Below, in pieces: positions 1 to 7,874 of a stretch of 64,000 nt of DNA. Source of the DNA: Sulfurovum sp. UBA5198 (lineage in GTDB: Bacteria > Campylobacterota > Campylobacteria > Campylobacterales > Sulfurovaceae); NCBI GenBank assembly GCA_002412865.1, contig DHVW01000016.1:1-64000 (forward strand), written 5' to 3'. Every line of letters begins with the position of its first letter. Position 1 is the first letter of the stretch. The notes beneath the pieces are model-generated. The model saw nothing but the letters and a program-made list of their open reading frames with translations, was not told where the DNA came from and searched no databases. Made by a program: the position numbers and the translations under genes.

Positions 1-829
1 CATCATTAACAGGAGTTACTGTAATGAAAACAGTCGCTGTATCTGTACCACCATTACCATCACTAACAGTGTAAGTAATTGTTGTATTACCATTAAAGTT
101 TACAGTTGGAGTGAAGTTAAGTGTTCCATCAGGATTGATAACCACTGTACCGTTTGGACTAGTTGCTGCAGTAACTGTTAAAGTATCTCCATCAATATCT
201 GTATCGTTTCCAAGTACATTAATGTTATTAGCTGGTGTATCTTCATTAGTTGTTACAGCAGGAGCTAATGCTGTACCATCATTAACAGCGTTAGGTGCAT
301 CATTAATAGGAGCTACAGTATTTCCTCCACCGCCACCACCGGCAGCTGCGATACCACCCAAGACCAATGCTCCTAAGCCTATAGTGCTAGGACTCAACCA
401 TGGTGCAGCTATAATGTTATCTAATTGTCCTAAGCTTTGATAACTAAATACACCATCGGTCATATTGTAAGTAAGAAGAGATGTTTCGCCCTCTTGTGGT
501 ACATACGGATAGTAATTACCATCCTCAGCAAGTCCAATGAGCTTGGAAGCAGAATCATCATAATAGTTTTCGATGATAATATCTGGTGCTTCGCTAGCCT
601 CCAAAGGACTTCCGTCTACATCAAGGTTTATCTCTAGATTTTTACCTTTTCTTTTTGCAATAACCTGATTTGGAGCCACATCAAAATAGGTATCCTTTAA
701 CTCATATGCAACTTTCCCAGTTGACTTAATAATAAGTTGTTTTCCCGTCTTTGCAGCATCAGATGCTACACTATAATTTGTTGTTAGACCATTTTGACCA
801 TGAACAATCAGTTCAACTATACTTCTCAT
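1..829 (-). CDS. BapA/LapA-type large surface adhesin, N-terminal part (runs off left edge)
   Basis: The frame is open from the ATG at 829 to the window edge, giving 276 codons of a longer protein. There is no Sec signal peptide, as expected for a type I secretion substrate. Residues 1-140 resemble the BapA 'prefix' domain (starts MRSIVELIVHGQNG). Residues 138-163 are hydrophobic and end in a GGGGG run, as in retention modules. From about residue 175 a cadherin/VCBS-like repeat begins: a VNDGTAL lead, NEDTPANNINVLGNDTD, a TYTVSDGNGG core and a TPVND end that should open the next repeat. A strong RBS (AGGAGAG) precedes the ATG, which overlaps the OmpA-family stop as ATGA, so the two are translationally coupled. 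The family mediates attachment and biofilm. Total length and the C-terminal RTX signal lie outside the window. Confidence 0.85.
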   Translation of the reverse strand, partial: MRSIVELIVHGQNGLTTNYSVASDAAKTGKQLIIKSTGKVAYELKDTYFDVAPNQVIAKRKGKNLEINLDVDGSPLEASEAPDIIIENYYDDSASKLIGLAEDGNYYPYVPQEGETSLLTYNMTDGVFSYQSLGQLDNIIAAPWLSPSTIGLGALVLGGIAAAGGGGGGNTVAPINDAPNAVNDGTALAPAVTTNEDTPANNINVLGNDTDIDGDTLTVTAATSPNGTVVINPDGTLNFTPTVNFNGNTTITYTVSDGNGGTDTATVFITVTPVND

Positions 830-1758
830 AATAACTCTCCTAAAGTTGTCGGATTTGCTGGGTTTATTTTTTTAACCATGAGATTCACAATAACCCTTCT
901 GTCTGGCTGTAAACACTTTTTTAATGCGAAAGTATTTAATAAATCACAGTCTTTGCTTACTGGATTACTTTCGCCCAGACCATTGCTTTTTATCTCAATA
1001 TCCACTCCATTTAAACGCATATATTCAGCAACCTTGTTTGCTCTTTGTTTTGATAATGCTAAGTTGTATGTTTCGCTTCCTAACCTATCTGTATACCCAA
1101 GAATTTGTATACTATTGATACTAGATTCATGCAATTTAATATCTTTCGTCAATTCATAAAGCTCTGCAATAGCTTGTTTATTTAGTTTGCTGTCATTAAA
1201 ATCAAATATAGAATATGTTCCAATCGTAACACTTTTAAGAAGATTTGATTGGTTATCTAATTTTTCACAGTTTGGGATATGACGATTGATGATATTTGAT
1301 TTTAGATTGAGTGATGAAATCTCTTTTTGAGCAACTTGGGGATCGGTGATACTTAAGCCAAATCTATTATTACTAGTTGGCTCAATAACTTTTAGATAAA
1401 TAGTACTTGAAATGTTATTTAAATTACTTAGATCATAATGGGTAATATTTATGATATCGCCTCTCTCTGCAATCCCTACTAATAATTTCTTTTTACAAGC
1501 TTTTGTAAGAGCATAATGATTTGGCAACAATGAACCAACAATATTATCACCTGCTTTTACAGTGGAAACATAGTTTTTATCTCCATTTAAACGATAAAAA
1601 ATTACAGAAATTTCTTTTGATTGGGTGGTTACATTTTGATCTTTAAATGTGCCTTTTGGTGAAGATATCATCTCTTGTGATTTTGTTTGTATAGTTTCAG
1701 CATTTACAAACAATAATGACAACAAGATTAAAAGCAAAGCTTTTTTCATATTAAACAT
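826..1758 (-). CDS. OmpA-family outer-membrane/periplasmic protein
   Basis: A protein of about 310 residues with a lipophilic N-terminal signal (MFNMKKALLLILLSLLFVNA) and a C-terminal OmpA peptidoglycan-binding domain. That domain shows the typical ILGYTDRLGSETYNLALSKQRA stretch and a PDRRVIV segment near the end. The middle region (about 40-190) is not recognised. I start at the ATG at 1758, which has a purine-rich AAAGGGGG upstream. The longer frame beginning at 1839 would bury the signal peptide. Its stop overlaps the start of the adhesin gene by 4 nt. OmpA-like proteins coupled to BapA/LapA adhesins are often accessory envelope proteins for adhesin export or anchoring; that role here is inferred from coupling. 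Confidence 0.8.
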   Translation of the reverse strand: MFNMKKALLLILLSLLFVNAETIQTKSQEMISSPKGTFKDQNVTTQSKEISVIFYRLNGDKNYVSTVKAGDNIVGSLLPNHYALTKACKKKLLVGIAERGDIINITHYDLSNLNNISSTIYLKVIEPTSNNRFGLSITDPQVAQKEISSLNLKSNIINRHIPNCEKLDNQSNLLKSVTIGTYSIFDFNDSKLNKQAIAELYELTKDIKLHESSINSIQILGYTDRLGSETYNLALSKQRANKVAEYMRLNGVDIEIKSNGLGESNPVSKDCDLLNTFALKKCLQPDRRVIVNLMVKKINPANPTTLGELL

Positions 1759-1929
1759 TTTTAACCCCCTTTGGTTTTCTAATGGTATTATATTACTTTT
1801 TAATGTCACTATAATGACAATAAAAAAATTATTTTTCATTACTTTTTATACCATAAACTCGATTATATATTCATTAAATTAATGATTTTATTGACCAAAA
1901 TGATGTTTAAATATTAAACTCTAATCAGC

Positions 1930-1935
1930 TATAAT
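1930..1935 (+). promoter_or_regulatory. Putative -10 box (TATAAT) of the aldehyde dehydrogenase gene
   Basis: TATAAT lies about 27 nt upstream of the ATG, followed by an AAAGGA ribosome-binding site. No convincing -35 is seen, which is common for sigma-70 promoters in Campylobacterota. Confidence 0.4.
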
Positions 1936-1961
1936 ATAATCAATAGATTAAAGGACGCCAT

Positions 1962-3392
1962 ATGAGTAATACACAAAAAGCCAAGCTTTACTTAGGTTCA
2001 CAAATAGTAGACAAATCAGATTTTATTCCAAGACATTCACCGTTTGATGATAGCATAGTCTCATATTCTCCAGTTTGTGATGGAAATGATGCAAATAAAG
2101 CTTTAAAGTTAGCCGAGCAGACCACAAAAGAGGCAGCAAAATCACCACTTCATAGAAGAATATCGTGGCTAAATGATGTTGCAAATCAGCTTGAGCTAAG
2201 AGCTGAAGAGTTCGCACTTATGCTAACCCATGAGGTGGCTAAGCCTATTAGTTTTTCTCGCATTGAGGTAGCTCGTGCCGCTGAGACTATTAGGTTAACT
2301 GCTTATGCTTTGGCAAATCTATATGGAGAGACTATACCTACTGATATCATGCCTAGTGGTCGTAAAACTATGTCATATTTTACTAGAGTGCCGTGTGGTG
2401 TGGTGGTTTGCATCACTCCTTTTAACTTTCCTCTTAATCTTATAGCACATAAAATAGCACCAGCTCTAGGAGCAGGGAATTGTGTTGTTCTAAAACCTAC
2501 ACCAGAAGCACCTATGGTTGCTTCTATGTTTGCCGAACTTTTTATAAATTCACCATTTTCAACACACAATGCACTTAGTGTGGTGTATGGTGACGCTGAA
2601 GTTGGCTCAGCTCTTGTGAGTAGTCCAATAGCTAGGGTCATTAGCTTTACTGGTTCTGTAGGTGTGGGTAATATCATCGCTAAAAGTGCAGGAATAAAGA
2701 AAGTAGCCCTTGAGCTTGGCGGAAACGCAGCTACATTTATAGACAAAAGTGCGGATATAAAATTTGCAGCTGCCAGATGTGCATATGGTGCATTTTATAA
2801 TAGTGGTCAAGTCTGTATATCCTTACAGAGAGTTTATGTGCATAGTGATATTTATGATGAGTTTGCAACTATTATAGCCCAAGAGAGTAACAAGCTAAGG
2901 GTTGGTAGCCCGTATAATGATGATACATTTATGGGACCTCTTATTAATGATGAAGCACAAGTTAGGGCGATGAGCTGGGTAAAGTCAGCCAAAAGCGAAG
3001 GAGCAAAAGCGATATGTGGTGGAGAGATAATTGATGGAATTTTCCCACCAACTGTGATGGCTGATGTAACTGATGAGACGAAAATAGTATGCGAAGAGGT
3101 TTTCGCTCCAATAGTTAGCCTAGTAAAAGTATCTAGTTATGAAGAGGCAATAGAGAAGATGAATAGTTCACCATATGGATTGCAGTTTAGTATTTTTACA
3201 AATGATTTGTCCCTTGTGCCAAGGTTTGTAGATGATTGTGAGGCTGGTGGTGTTGTCATTAATGAGATACCAACACTGAGATTTGATGTACAGCCATATG
3301 GGGGCGTGAAGCTCTCAGGCATAGGTAAAGAAGGACCAAAATATGCCCTAGAAGAGTTTAGTGAAATTAAATCTATTTCGATATACTCATAA
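1962..3392 (+). CDS. NAD(P)-dependent aldehyde dehydrogenase
   Basis: 476 residues, the full length of the ALDH superfamily, which oxidises aldehydes to acids with NAD(P)+. Visible motifs: the cofactor-domain PFNFPLNL segment, SFTGSVGVG, the catalytic Glu motif LELGGNAA, and the nucleophile Cys in GQVCISLQR. The EEVFAPIV segment follows. The family resembles lactaldehyde/glycolaldehyde-type ALDHs, but the substrate cannot be read from sequence. An AAAGGA RBS precedes the ATG. It probably starts a transcript that continues into the DUF420 gene 21 nt downstream. Confidence 0.88.
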   Translation: MSNTQKAKLYLGSQIVDKSDFIPRHSPFDDSIVSYSPVCDGNDANKALKLAEQTTKEAAKSPLHRRISWLNDVANQLELRAEEFALMLTHEVAKPISFSRIEVARAAETIRLTAYALANLYGETIPTDIMPSGRKTMSYFTRVPCGVVVCITPFNFPLNLIAHKIAPALGAGNCVVLKPTPEAPMVASMFAELFINSPFSTHNALSVVYGDAEVGSALVSSPIARVISFTGSVGVGNIIAKSAGIKKVALELGGNAATFIDKSADIKFAAARCAYGAFYNSGQVCISLQRVYVHSDIYDEFATIIAQESNKLRVGSPYNDDTFMGPLINDEAQVRAMSWVKSAKSEGAKAICGGEIIDGIFPPTVMADVTDETKIVCEEVFAPIVSLVKVSSYEEAIEKMNSSPYGLQFSIFTNDLSLVPRFVDDCEAGGVVINEIPTLRFDVQPYGGVKLSGIGKEGPKYALEEFSEIKSISIYS

Positions 3393-3413
3393 AATTATTT
3401 AAAAGGATATTTT

Positions 3414-3893
3414 ATGGATTATATGTTTCAATCTGGTTTTTTAGGCACAAGAGCTCCTCTGTTTATGGATATGGTTACTATCATTGTGGCACTTTTGCCT
3501 GTTTTGTTAGCTTTGGCTGTCTATCCTGCTGTTAAAGGTCATTATAAAACGCACAAAATTGCTCAAGTGGCACTTTACATCGTTTCGGTTATAGTAGTAG
3601 GATATTTTGAATATGGGGTTAGAATTGGTGGAGGATTTGAAGAGTTTATCAAAGGCAGCTCACTATCGCACACATTTGTTTATTATTTTTTACTAATGCA
3701 TGTTGCTATTGCTATTATGACGCTTGTTGTTTGGACTAAAACACTATATAGTGCATTGGTAGCTAGTGGAAAATCTGCATTGCCGGGTAAGGCTTCAATT
3801 GCTCACAAAAAAGAGACAAAAATAACTTCGGCATTTATTCTTGCTACTGGCGTAACTGGTTTGGCTATTTATTTTATGCTGTTTGTACTATAA
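3414..3893 (+). CDS. DUF420-family integral membrane protein
   Basis: 159 residues with about four membrane helices (near 20-38, 50-68, 84-106 and 138-157). The N-terminal GFLGTRAPLFMD signature is typical of the DUF420 family, which includes CtaM, a factor needed for heme-copper oxidase maturation in some Gram-positives. An AAAGGA RBS lies upstream. No oxidase genes are nearby, so an oxidase-assembly role is only a family-based suggestion. Confidence 0.75.
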   Translation: MDYMFQSGFLGTRAPLFMDMVTIIVALLPVLLALAVYPAVKGHYKTHKIAQVALYIVSVIVVGYFEYGVRIGGGFEEFIKGSSLSHTFVYYFLLMHVAIAIMTLVVWTKTLYSALVASGKSALPGKASIAHKKETKITSAFILATGVTGLAIYFMLFVL

Positions 3894-3920
3894 GTATTTT
3901 TTTTAATTCGTTTGATATTA

Positions 3921-3980
3921 GTCATTCTGAACTTGTTTCAGAATCTTATGTTTAGACCCTGAAACAAGCTCAGGGCGACG
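3921..3980. repeat. REP/BIME-like double-hairpin repeat
   Basis: Two arms in inverted orientation, 3921-3945 and 3955-3980, share a GTC..CTGARCTTGTTTCAG core. Each arm also folds alone: TTCTGAA/TTCAGAA in the left arm and CCCTGA/TCAGGG in the right arm. It lies in the convergent gap between the DUF420 gene and the small minus-strand gene, so it could also act as a bidirectional terminator. Confidence 0.7.
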
Positions 3981-3991
3981 ATTATTTAACA

Positions 3992-4192
3992 TTACTCATA
4001 TTTTTTAAACTGCTCTAGCCAATCTAAGTCATCTTCACTTAGTGTACCAACTTTTTTACTTAGATTATCTCTAATACCTATAAGCTCATCTATTTCAAAA
4101 TACTCTAAAAACTCAGGATTAATAGCAGGTTTGTCATCATCATAGCTCATTAGCTTCTCAATTTGGTTTAATAACTCTTCTTTTTCATTCAT
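3992..4192 (-). CDS. Small conserved-type acidic hypothetical protein
   Basis: 66 residues, highly charged and predicted mostly helical, with no signal peptide or membrane segment. No domain was recognised. It contains an EEDLDWLEQF-like ending (SEDDLDWLEQFKKYE). Support comes from its placement alone in a gap between convergent and divergent neighbours, with no better frame. The RBS is weak. It starts 38 nt from the divergent bcp gene, so the two probably share a promoter region. Confidence 0.6.
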   Translation of the reverse strand: MNEKEELLNQIEKLMSYDDDKPAINPEFLEYFEIDELIGIRDNLSKKVGTLSEDDLDWLEQFKKYE

Positions 4193-4230
4193 TTGGATAT
4201 ACTATCAAAAAATTATTAAAAGGATACTGT

Positions 4231-4698
4231 ATGTTGCAAATCGGAGAGGCTGTTCCAGAATTTTGTCTACCAAATCAAGATGAAGAAGAGATATGTTTTA
4301 GAGATATCAAGGGTCGGTGGATAGTGTTATATTTCTACCCAAAAGATAATACTCCGGGCTGTACGGTGGAGGCGTGTGAATTTACTAGAGCATTGCCAGA
4401 TTTTAGTGAACTAAACGCGATGATTATCGGCGTTAGCCCAGATAGTCCTGCATCTCATCGTAAATTTATTGACAAAAAAGAGCTTAGATTAACGCTACTT
4501 AGTGATGAGAAAAAGAGCTTATGTAGTGCTTTTGGCGTATGGCAACTAAAGAAATTTATGGGTAAAGAAAATATGGGTGTGGTTCGTAGTACTTTTATCA
4601 TCAATCCTGATGGTGTTGTGGCTCATATGTGGGAGAGCGTAAAGGTCAAAAACCATGTAGCTGAAGTAAAAGCTAAGCTACAAGAGTTAAGAGGGTAA
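4231..4698 (+). CDS. bcp: Thioredoxin-dependent peroxiredoxin, Bcp/PrxQ type
   Basis: 155 residues, full length for Bcp/PrxQ. It reduces hydrogen and organic peroxides using thioredoxin. The peroxidatic Cys sits in FYPKDNTPGCTVEACEF, and the second Cys five residues later is the usual resolving Cys of alpha-type PrxQ. The conserved Arg of the VRSTFIINPDG segment is present. An AAAGGA RBS lies before the ATG. It is cytoplasmic and transcribed as a single gene. Confidence 0.92.
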   Translation: MLQIGEAVPEFCLPNQDEEEICFRDIKGRWIVLYFYPKDNTPGCTVEACEFTRALPDFSELNAMIIGVSPDSPASHRKFIDKKELRLTLLSDEKKSLCSAFGVWQLKKFMGKENMGVVRSTFIINPDGVVAHMWESVKVKNHVAEVKAKLQELRG

Positions 4699-4713
4699 AA
4701 AAATAGTAGTAGT

Positions 4714-4977
4714 TTATTTAGCTACTTTGCACTCATAACCAGCAGTTTTTACAGCTGCACATAGTGCTTCAGGTTTTACACTATTATCTGCTTTTACCTC
4801 TGCTGTTCCATTTTTTAGAAATACAGTTGTATCTTTGACTCCATTTGTGCTATTGAGTGAAGTTTTAACATTGCTCACACATGCTGGACACATCATACCT
4901 TTTATATTTAGCTTTATTAGTTGATCCGCACTCGCAAATGATAGTGCTAAAGTAACTGCCAATATAGTTTTTTTCAT
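4714..4977 (-). CDS. Periplasmic heavy-metal-associated (HMA/MerP-like) protein
   Basis: 87 residues: a 17-residue signal peptide (MKKTILAVTLALSFASA) followed by one HMA ferredoxin-like fold. The metal-binding motif GMMCPACV has Cys30 and Cys33. Two further Cys near the C-terminus (LCAAVK and YECKVAK) are atypical and could form a disulfide. It probably binds Cu+ or Hg2+ in the periplasm. It is convergent with bcp, and an AAAGGA RBS is present. The neighbouring DsbD_2/TauE-like gene is often linked to copper or cytochrome oxidase assembly, which favours copper; this is inference. Confidence 0.82.
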   Translation of the reverse strand: MKKTILAVTLALSFASADQLIKLNIKGMMCPACVSNVKTSLNSTNGVKDTTVFLKNGTAEVKADNSVKPEALCAAVKTAGYECKVAK

Positions 4978-5051
4978 TTTATATCCTTTTAATTTATTGT
5001 AGCATTATTACACAATAGTGTTAAGTGTGTGTTAAATTATAAGAACTAATT

Positions 5052-5153
5052 GTGAGCGAACAAGATGTTGGCGATATGGACAGATCAGTTGGGTACAATA
5101 CACTAAATATACTATTACTTGGTGTGGTAATCAAAGGACTAATATGGGAATGA
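5052..5153 (+). CDS. Possible 33-residue single-pass membrane peptide
   Basis: A GTG-started frame (V/MSEQDVGDMDRSVGYNT then a hydrophobic LNILLLGVVIKGLIW stretch) ends at a TGA overlapping the ATG of the next gene by 10 nt. The overlap suggests translational coupling, and the hydrophobic C-terminal half suggests a membrane helix. There is no good RBS and the frame is very short, so it may be chance. Small proteins of this kind occur in cbb3-oxidase operons, but no oxidase genes are present here. Confidence 0.3.
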   Translation: MSEQDVGDMDRSVGYNTLNILLLGVVIKGLIWE

Positions 5154-5833
5154 TGGAATGGTGGGCTATTATTACAATAGCATTTGTTGGTAGTTTTGGG
5201 CATTGTATAGGCATGTGTGGTGGATTTATTATAGCTTATAGTTCAGCCAAGATAGATAATACTATGAGTAAAAAATCACAACTAATGAGACATGGTGCAT
5301 ACAATATTGGCAGAGTTAGCTCGTATGTAGTCATCGGTATGATATTTGGATTTATTGGTTCTGTTATTGCTTTAAGTATGAGCTTTCATGGTATTTTATT
5401 TATAGTAGCTGGAGTTGTGATGATTATTACAGGTCTTGGAATGCTTGGTGTTTCAAAACTTATTCATCTATTGGAAAGCTCTGTGATGAAAATGCCTTGG
5501 TTTAAGACACTATTTGCAAGGCTTATTAAAAGTAAGTCTATCAGTAGTTTTTTCGCTCTTGGAATGATGAATGGTTTTTTCCCTTGTGGGTTTGTATTTT
5601 TCTTTGCTGCCAAAGCTGCAGCGTCAGCATCTATGATTGATGGAGGATTGATAATGGCGGTCTTTGGGCTGGCAACCGTACCTACGCTATTAGCCATAGG
5701 ACAATCAGTAAGTTTGCTTCAAAAGCTAGAATTTAGACAAATAATGAATAAAATTGCTGCTATTGCTATACTTATTTATGGAATTTATAGTATATATTAT
5801 GGATTGGCATATTTTTACGATTTGCCACTATAG
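5144..5833 (+). CDS. DsbD_2/TauE-SafE-like integral membrane protein
   Basis: 229 residues with about six membrane helices. The Cys pair in GHCIGMCGGF (Cys21, Cys25) and the FFPCGFVFF segment are the signature of the DsbD_2 (UreH/CcdA-like) family, usually annotated 'sulfite exporter TauE/SafE family'. Members carry reducing equivalents or metals across the inner membrane and in this phylum often accompany cbb3 oxidase maturation. The start is supported by an AAAGGA motif 5 nt upstream. It is followed 19 nt later by the aldo/keto reductase gene, probably one transcript. Confidence 0.8.
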   Translation: MGMMEWWAIITIAFVGSFGHCIGMCGGFIIAYSSAKIDNTMSKKSQLMRHGAYNIGRVSSYVVIGMIFGFIGSVIALSMSFHGILFIVAGVVMIITGLGMLGVSKLIHLLESSVMKMPWFKTLFARLIKSKSISSFFALGMMNGFFPCGFVFFFAAKAAASASMIDGGLIMAVFGLATVPTLLAIGQSVSLLQKLEFRQIMNKIAAIAILIYGIYSIYYGLAYFYDLPL

Positions 5834-5852
5834 TTTTATCTAAAGGACAAAA

Positions 5853-6872
5853 ATGACATATAGATATATAGGCAAAACAGGTCTAAGAGTAAGCCCAATA
5901 TGTATGGGAACCATGACATTTGGTAGTAGTTGTGACGAGAGTGAAGCATTTAAAATTCTTGATAAAGCTTATGATAATGGTATAAATTTTATAGATACAG
6001 CAGAGCTTTACCCTGTGCCACCAACCGCAAAAAAAGCTGGACTAACTGAAATGATAGTGGGCAAATGGCTATCTACAAAACCACGGAACAGCATCATATT
6101 GGCTACTAAAGTAGCAGGAGCAGCAAATGGTTGGTTCGTGCCACCTATTAGACATGGTATGACTGCCATTGATAGTTTTCATATAAAAAGAGCAATTGAA
6201 GGAAGCCTTAAAAGACTAGGTACTGACTATATAGATCTGTATCAAATGCATTGGCCTGACACCATCGTCCCGATAGAGGAGTCGCTAAAAGCGTTTGATG
6301 AGCTTATCAAAGAGGGAAAGGTGAGATATATAGGAACATCAAATGATAGTGCGTATGGACTTACTAAAGCAAATGAAACTTCAAAAAGATTAAATATCTC
6401 TAGGTTTGAATCTATCCAAAATAATTTTTCTCTTAATAACCCACGAGCTTTGGACGAGATAGCTCATATTTGTGAGTCTGAGCAAATCTCACTATTGCCT
6501 TATTCTCCTATCGCTGGAGGAGTATTAAGTGGAAAATATAATGGCGAATTTATACCTCCTAATTGCCGATATGGTGCATATATGGCAAATAGTTCACCTA
6601 GAGTGAGAGCTCAAGCGGCTAGATTTGTAAATGACAAAACACTATCAGCTACTGCCCAATACAGCCTTATTGCTAGAGAGCTTGGAATTGATTTGGTCAC
6701 ATTAGCTGTTGCTTATTCAAAGCAGTTTGATTTTGTAGCATCTACAATTATAGGAGCAAATAGTGTAGCACAACTTGATGCGTCATTAGAGGCAAAGGAT
6801 ATGGAATTAAGTATTGAAGTGATGAAGCTTATAGAAGATGTTCAAAAAGAGATTATGTATCCTATGGGATAA
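5853..6872 (+). CDS. Aldo/keto reductase (Tas-like)
   Basis: 339 residues with the family's (beta/alpha)8 features: an LRVSPICMGTMTFG start, the catalytic Asp in FIDTAELYP with the Tyr three residues on, a Lys in TKVAG, and the active-site His in YQMHWPDT. The NADPH-binding end (STIIGANS) is present. It resembles E. coli Tas more than the AKR1 group. The substrate is unknown. An AAAGGA RBS lies before the ATG. Confidence 0.88.
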   Translation: MTYRYIGKTGLRVSPICMGTMTFGSSCDESEAFKILDKAYDNGINFIDTAELYPVPPTAKKAGLTEMIVGKWLSTKPRNSIILATKVAGAANGWFVPPIRHGMTAIDSFHIKRAIEGSLKRLGTDYIDLYQMHWPDTIVPIEESLKAFDELIKEGKVRYIGTSNDSAYGLTKANETSKRLNISRFESIQNNFSLNNPRALDEIAHICESEQISLLPYSPIAGGVLSGKYNGEFIPPNCRYGAYMANSSPRVRAQAARFVNDKTLSATAQYSLIARELGIDLVTLAVAYSKQFDFVASTIIGANSVAQLDASLEAKDMELSIEVMKLIEDVQKEIMYPMG

Positions 6873-6918
6873 AAAGATTTGTTAATGTATGATTGATTTA
6901 TAAAAAAGCAAGAAGAGA

Positions 6919-7872
6919 TTAAACTCTCGCTGCTTCTCTTCTTTGTAGGTAATCCCATTGAGCATCTACTCGTGTTTGCCATTCATTGAGAACATGTTCA
7001 AATTGAGGTTTGAAAAGGTGTTTAAATCTACCTTGTGATCCCAAATAATCTCTTACTGGAATAATATTTTTTGGTCTATAATTGATATTAAGCTCATGTC
7101 CATCAACTATCTCATAAAGAGGAAAAACTAATGAATCAGTAGCTAAATCAGATATGTGTATAGTATCTTTTGGATCAAACTTCCACTCAGTACAACATGC
7201 AGAAATAGCATTGATATAACAAGGTCCTTCAGTTGCAAGTGATTTTTGGAACACTTGAGCCATATTTTTCCATTTATTTGGAGATACTTGAGCTACATAT
7301 TTTGCTCCACTTGCTGCCATAATAGACATCATATCTTTTTTGTTTTGTTTTTCACCATAGCTAACTCTACCTGCTGGTGCAGTTGTTGAGCTTGAACCGA
7401 TTGGAGTAGATGAGCTTCTTTGTCCACCTGTGTTTGCATATACTTCATTATCAAGACAGATATATGTAAAATCATGACCCCTCTCAACTGCACCATTTAG
7501 CCACTGAAAACCGATATCGTATGTAGAACCATCACCACCAAATGCAACGAATTTCACAGGTGCATCTGGGTTTTTGAGAGTTCCTTTTCTTTTTCTAGCT
7601 TTGTACATAGCTTCAGCACCACTAGCAGCAGTTGCAGCATTTTCAAAACCTATGTGTATCCATGATGTATCCCACGCAGTATATGGATAAACTGCAGTTG
7701 AAACTTCTAGACAACCTGTATTTGCAGCAATAACAAGATTGTCATCACTACAGTTCATAAGCTCTCTAACTATCATAGAGTGAGCACATCCTGGACATAG
7801 TAGGTGTGCACCTTCAAATCTCTCATTGGCTGTTGAAAACTCTTTTAAGTTTTTTACTGATGTAATTGCCAT
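6919..7872 (-). CDS. porB: Pyruvate:ferredoxin oxidoreductase, beta subunit
   Basis: 317 residues. This subunit binds thiamine diphosphate and a 4Fe-4S cluster. The sequence shows LLCPGCAHSM near the N-terminus, the TPP motif GGDGSTYDIG, and a LDNEVYANTGGQRS segment. With the other three subunits it interconverts pyruvate + CoA and acetyl-CoA + CO2 using low-potential ferredoxin or flavodoxin. In autotrophs of this phylum it works in the reductive direction next to the rTCA cycle. It is the last gene of the operon, 2 nt after porA. Confidence 0.95.
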   Translation of the reverse strand: MAITSVKNLKEFSTANERFEGAHLLCPGCAHSMIVRELMNCSDDNLVIAANTGCLEVSTAVYPYTAWDTSWIHIGFENAATAASGAEAMYKARKRKGTLKNPDAPVKFVAFGGDGSTYDIGFQWLNGAVERGHDFTYICLDNEVYANTGGQRSSSTPIGSSSTTAPAGRVSYGEKQNKKDMMSIMAASGAKYVAQVSPNKWKNMAQVFQKSLATEGPCYINAISACCTEWKFDPKDTIHISDLATDSLVFPLYEIVDGHELNINYRPKNIIPVRDYLGSQGRFKHLFKPQFEHVLNEWQTRVDAQWDYLQRREAARV

Positions 7873-7874
7873 TT

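Noticed and set aside
111..637. Plus-strand frames over the adhesin
   Set aside because: The minus strand encodes a clear BapA-type N-terminus with an RBS; the plus-strand frames are shadows.
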